DNA of 64,000 nucleotides from Pontibacter ramchanderi (lineage in GTDB: Bacteria > Bacteroidota > Bacteroidia > Cytophagales > Hymenobacteraceae), in NCBI RefSeq assembly GCF_002846395.1, contig NZ_PJMU01000002.1:124001-188000 (forward strand), read 5' to 3'. The notes under the pieces were generated by a model. The model worked only from the letters and a program-made list of their open reading frames with translations, was not told the origin of the DNA and did no database searches. Within the stretch, counting starts at the first letter, position 1; every line of letters begins with the position of its first letter. The translations under genes were made by a program, and so were the position numbers. Of the stretch, positions 60,742 through 64,000 are shown one piece after another.

Positions 60742-62553
60742 ATGCAAAATATTCGAAATATCGCGATTATCGCACACGTAGACCACGGCAAAACAACGCT
60801 CGTGGACAAGATCATCCACGCTTCAAAGCTATTCGCTGATCACCAGCAGTTTGACGACCTTATTCTCGACAACAACGACCTGGAACGCGAGCGCGGTATC
60901 ACGATCGTTTCCAAGAACGTATCGGTTCGTTACAAAGGCGTTAAAATTAACGTGATCGACACCCCTGGTCACGCCGACTTCGGTGGTGAGGTAGAGCGTG
61001 TACTGAAAATGGCCGACGGTGTACTCCTGCTGGTGGATGCCTTCGAAGGTGCCATGCCACAGACCCGTTTCGTACTGGGCAAAGCGATTCAGCTGGGCCT
61101 GAAACCGATCGTAGTAGTAAACAAAGTAGACAAAGAAAACTGCCGTCCGGATGAGGTACACGAGCAGGTGTTCGACCTGATGTTCAACCTCGAGGCCACT
61201 GAAGACCAGCTGGACTTCACCACGCTTTACGGTTCTTCTAAGCAAGGTTGGATGAGCACCGACTGGACGCAGCCAACGACAGATATTACCCCACTTTTAG
61301 ACGCCATCATTGATGTGATCCCTGCTGCTCCGTTCCGTGAAGGTACACCGCAAATGCAGATCACGTCGCTTGACTATTCTTCTTTCGTGGGTCGTATCGC
61401 CATCGGTCGTGTGCACCGTGGTACCCTCAAAGAAGGTATGCCAATCAGCTTGATGAAAGCCGACGGTTCTGTAAAGAAAGGTCGCATCAAGGAGCTTCAG
61501 GTATTCGAAGGCCTTGGCAAGAAAACGGTACAGGAAGTATCTGCCGGCGAAATCTGCGCTGTGACCGGTATTGAAGGCTTCGACATCGGCGATACGATTG
61601 CCGACGCGGAGAACCCGGAGGCAATGGAGCGTATCTCTATCGACGAGCCAACCATGAACATGCTCTTCACGATCAACAACTCTCCTTTCTTCGGCAAAGA
61701 GGGCAAGTTCGTGACGTCACGTCACCTGCGTGACCGCCTGTTCAAAGAAACTGAGAAAAACCTGGCCCTGCGCGTACAGGAGACCGACCGTGAAGATACT
61801 TTCCTGGTATTCGGTCGTGGTATCCTGCACTTGTCAGTTCTGATCGAGACGATGCGTCGCGAAGGTTACGAACTGCAGGTAGGTCAGCCACAGGTAATCT
61901 ATAAAGAAATCGACGGCCAGCGCCATGAGCCAATCGAGCACCTGGTAGTGGACGTGCCGGAAGAGACTGCCGGTAAGGTTATCGAGCTGGTATCGATGCG
62001 TAAAGGCGAACTGACGATCATGGAGCCGAAAGGCGACCTGCAGCACCTGGAGTTCAACATCCCAGCCCGCGGTCTGATCGGTCTGCGTAACAACGTACTG
62101 ACTGCCACTGCCGGTGAGGCGATCATGAACCACCGCTTCCTGGCCTACGAGCCATACAAAGGCGCTATACCTGGCCGTAACAACGGTTCTATCATTTCGA
62201 TGGAAACAGGTCCGGGCACAGCTTACTCGATTGACAAGCTGCAGGATCGTGGCGTGTTCTTCGTTGATCCGGGTGTAGATGTGTATATGGGTCAGGTAAT
62301 CGGTGAGCACAACCGCCAGAACGATATCACGGTGAACATCCAGAAGGGCAAGAAGCTGACGAACATGCGTGCTTCCGGTTCTGATGACAACACTAAGATC
62401 GCACCGGCCAAGAACTTCTCGCTGGAAGAAGCCATGGAATACATCCAGAAGGATGAATACCTGGAAGTGACGCCAAAGAGCCTGCGTATGCGCAAGATCT
62501 ACCTCGACGAGAACGAGCGTAACCGCATGAGCAAGAAAGAAGAAGTAGCGTAA
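60742..62553 (+). CDS. typA: Translational GTPase TypA/BipA
   Basis: This 603-residue GTPase has G1 [15 protein letters not shown]3 [12 protein letters not shown]4 [10 protein letters not shown], then elongation-factor-like domains II, III and V and a unique C-terminal domain ([19 protein letters not shown]). It binds the ribosome and aids large-subunit assembly and growth in stress and cold. Length and order are typical. A terminator follows. Confidence 0.98.
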   Translation: MQNIRNIAIIAHVDHGKTTLVDKIIHASKLFADHQQFDDLILDNNDLERERGITIVSKNVSVRYKGVKINVIDTPGHADFGGEVERVLKMADGVLLLVDAFEGAMPQTRFVLGKAIQLGLKPIVVVNKVDKENCRPDEVHEQVFDLMFNLEATEDQLDFTTLYGSSKQGWMSTDWTQPTTDITPLLDAIIDVIPAAPFREGTPQMQITSLDYSSFVGRIAIGRVHRGTLKEGMPISLMKADGSVKKGRIKELQVFEGLGKKTVQEVSAGEICAVTGIEGFDIGDTIADAENPEAMERISIDEPTMNMLFTINNSPFFGKEGKFVTSRHLRDRLFKETEKNLALRVQETDREDTFLVFGRGILHLSVLIETMRREGYELQVGQPQVIYKEIDGQRHEPIEHLVVDVPEETAGKVIELVSMRKGELTIMEPKGDLQHLEFNIPARGLIGLRNNVLTATAGEAIMNHRFLAYEPYKGAIPGRNNGSIISMETGPGTAYSIDKLQDRGVFFVDPGVDVYMGQVIGEHNRQNDITVNIQKGKKLTNMRASGSDDNTKIAPAKNFSLEEAMEYIQKDEYLEVTPKSLRMRKIYLDENERNRMSKKEEVA

Positions 62554-62571
62554 GCTATACCTCTATAAAGT

Positions 62572-62609
62572 AAAAATCCCTGGCTGGTGAAAACTGGCCG
62601 GGGATTTTT
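62572..62609 (+). terminator. Terminator of typA
   Basis: AAAAATCCCTGGC pairs with GCCGGGGATTTTT, with a loop of about 11 nt and a T-run. Confidence 0.75.
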
Positions 62610-62752
62610 GTTTATGGAAGTTGGCTAGGCACATCTTTTCACACCTCCCATTTTCTCAGAAGAAACTCAAATTATTTTCGGGAGGCTCGTGTGGAATTTA
62701 GGGGTTAGCTGTATCTATAAATTGCCATAAGGCTCGGCTTTAATGATTCGCC

Positions 62753-63622
62753 ATGTCCCGAAAAACTTTCTTACAAGACGGTTTGCTTCCAGCCGTTTGC
62801 CACGTTTATAAACTGGCAACAGGAGAAACCCAATCCCCCCTGCCAGTCATTGCCCTTATTATTGCATTCTCATTGCTATTTACTATTTCCGGTTGTCAGT
62901 CCCGAAATAGGGGCGCTGAATACGAAGCGGCTGAATTGATGATGGCACCACCGCCACCTGATGCGCCGGCCATAGAACCGCAGCGCAAGCTGATCAAAGA
63001 AGGCAGGGTGGAATACGAGACGGCCCGGATTGAAGAAACCCGTCAGAAAGTATTTGCTGCAGTAGAAAAGCACAAAGGGTATATATCTTCTGACGAGGAG
63101 TATACTGCACCAGGAAGGACCAGCAACACACTTATCATCAGGGTGCCTGCCGACAACTTCGATAACTTGCTGCGGGAAGCCACTACAGGCGTGAAAAAGT
63201 TTGACGCCCGGGAAATTAACGTGAAGGATGTCACAGAGGAGTTTCTTGACGTGAAAGCTCGCCTGAAGACTAAAAAGGAGCTTGAAGCCCGGTTTCTGCA
63301 GCTATTGAAACAGGCAAAAAATGTAACAGAGGTACTGGAAATCGAAAAACAGCTTGCCACGCTGCGTTACGACATTGAATCAGTTGAAGGACGCCTGAAA
63401 TACCTGGAAAGCCAAGTGGCACTTTCTATCCTGACCATGACATTTTACGAGACCACACCCGTTTACACCGGGTTCTCTGGTGAATTTAAAAACGGCTTCC
63501 AAAACGGCTGGGACAACCTGATCCGGTTTTTTGTGCTACTTACGAACATCTGGCCATTCCTCCTTTTTGGTCTTCTGCTTGTAGTCGGACTAAGCAGGTA
63601 TAGGAGGCGAAAAATTAAATAA
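62753..63622 (+). CDS. DUF4349 membrane-associated protein
   Basis: This 289-residue protein has an N-terminal hydrophobic segment with a lipobox-like ISGC (about 40-48), a DUF4349 domain (about 80-255: VEYETARIEETRQKVFAAVE, IIRVPADNFDNLLREA, DVTEEFLDVKARLKTKKELE) with a coiled coil, and a C-terminal membrane helix (about 262-282) with a basic tail. DUF4349 proteins are envelope proteins of unknown function. The ATG could be later than 62753, since the first 30 residues are not hydrophobic. Confidence 0.82.
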   Translation: MSRKTFLQDGLLPAVCHVYKLATGETQSPLPVIALIIAFSLLFTISGCQSRNRGAEYEAAELMMAPPPPDAPAIEPQRKLIKEGRVEYETARIEETRQKVFAAVEKHKGYISSDEEYTAPGRTSNTLIIRVPADNFDNLLREATTGVKKFDAREINVKDVTEEFLDVKARLKTKKELEARFLQLLKQAKNVTEVLEIEKQLATLRYDIESVEGRLKYLESQVALSILTMTFYETTPVYTGFSGEFKNGFQNGWDNLIRFFVLLTNIWPFLLFGLLLVVGLSRYRRRKIK

Positions 63623-64000
63623 TGCCTTATTGCTAGTTCAATAAAATCTGAGAACTATTTAATATCATAATGCTGCTCAGTCAAAGAGCAAAGTCAACTG
63701 AGACAGCGTGCCGATAACCTAAACACTACTCTTGGTAGCATCTAAAGATGATATTGATTGAAGCATGGCAGAACCCAAATACAACGGAATTGTACCGGAT
63801 GTATAAATCAGCTTGTCTTCTGAACATTTCAAGACCAGCAAAGACATTGCGTTACAGCGGGCCATTAAGACCGTCGAAAAGTAAACCGGCGCTTTAGGTA
63901 TAGCAAAATAGCTGATGTTCACCCTTTTAGATAGCATGTTTACCCACAACTAAAATACCTTTGTCAAAAATATAACTATACGCATTTAAAATATAATTAT
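63623..64000. other. Non-coding or uncertain gap at window end
   Basis: No certain gene is seen. A 76-codon open frame at 63719-63949 on the minus strand is not supported. A TACCTTTG box at 63956-63963 may be the promoter of a gene beyond the window. Confidence 0.45.

Noticed and set aside
63719..63949. 76-codon open frame near the window end
   Set aside because: No family pattern or promoter fits, and the surrounding DNA looks non-coding. It could be a fragment of a decayed gene, but I cannot support it.

Overview
The window looks like the chromosome of a free-living Bacteroidota bacterium. Cytophagales of the Hymenobacteraceae/Pontibacter type is the best guess; this is an inference from gene content and signals, not a search. 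Supporting signs are several promoters with the Bacteroidota -7 box TAnnTTTG, few Shine-Dalgarno sequences, an IPExxxVDY-family gene directly before pyk, an ATP synthase beta/epsilon pair standing alone, a short epsilon subunit, and many small lipoproteins with a Bacteroidota-style lipobox. Most of the window is core housekeeping DNA with short gaps. There is no prophage, no CRISPR array and no complete insertion sequence.

Layout. 0-7.9 kb: a small lipoprotein, ftsK-lolA, a decayed DUF559 endonuclease element between long GC-rich inverted repeats, pyrD, an M48 protease and a YjgN/DUF898 membrane gene interrupted by an early stop. 8-17.8 kb: a GH20 hexosaminidase, a repeat-rich gap, xerD, aroQ, a class V aminotransferase, a MarC protein, rnhA, trmN6, a saccharopine dehydrogenase-like gene, cdd and a serine hydrolase. 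18-26.3 kb: a four-repeat secreted PEGA-like protein, a membrane-anchored AraC regulator, an acyltransferase, a VOC protein, a beta-propeller-like protein, lgt and nadE. 26.5-31.7 kb: acpP-fabF-rnc, an IPExxxVDY gene with pyk, a repeat-containing gap and rpsT. 32-42.6 kb: two paralogous acidic lipoproteins, a YheT hydrolase, rsmG, an ECF sigma factor overlapping a glycosyltransferase, tgt-lptG-EamA, ispE and a Cys/Met-metabolism PLP enzyme. 42.7-51.3 kb: a flavin/2Fe-2S reductase, a small secreted protein, a beta-lactamase/S41 peptidase chimeric relic, atpDC and an S9 peptidase. 51.8-64 kb: tRNA-Gln, prs, rplY, pth, an MFS carrier, metG, msrB, typA and a DUF4349 protein.

Functional groups are type II fatty-acid synthesis plus RNase III (acpP-fabF-rnc), envelope biogenesis (lolA, lgt, lptG), translation (tRNA-Gln, rpsT, rplY, pth, metG, rsmG, trmN6, tgt, typA), nucleotide and cofactor supply (pyrD, prs, cdd, nadE, ispE), and chromosome segregation (ftsK, xerD).

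The most unusual content is not in the genes. (1) The octamer TATACCTG/CAGGTATA occurs about 59 times on the two strands, where chance predicts about 2, in coding and non-coding DNA, in all frames, at a density near one per kb. (2) A 0.54 kb element consists of a dead DUF559 endonuclease gene between ~60-bp inverted repeats, with related solo repeats elsewhere. (3) Many gaps hold paired arrays of degenerate ~8-bp units, with one arm abutting a stop codon and the complementary arm abutting the next start codon. I know of no named system matching (1) or (3).
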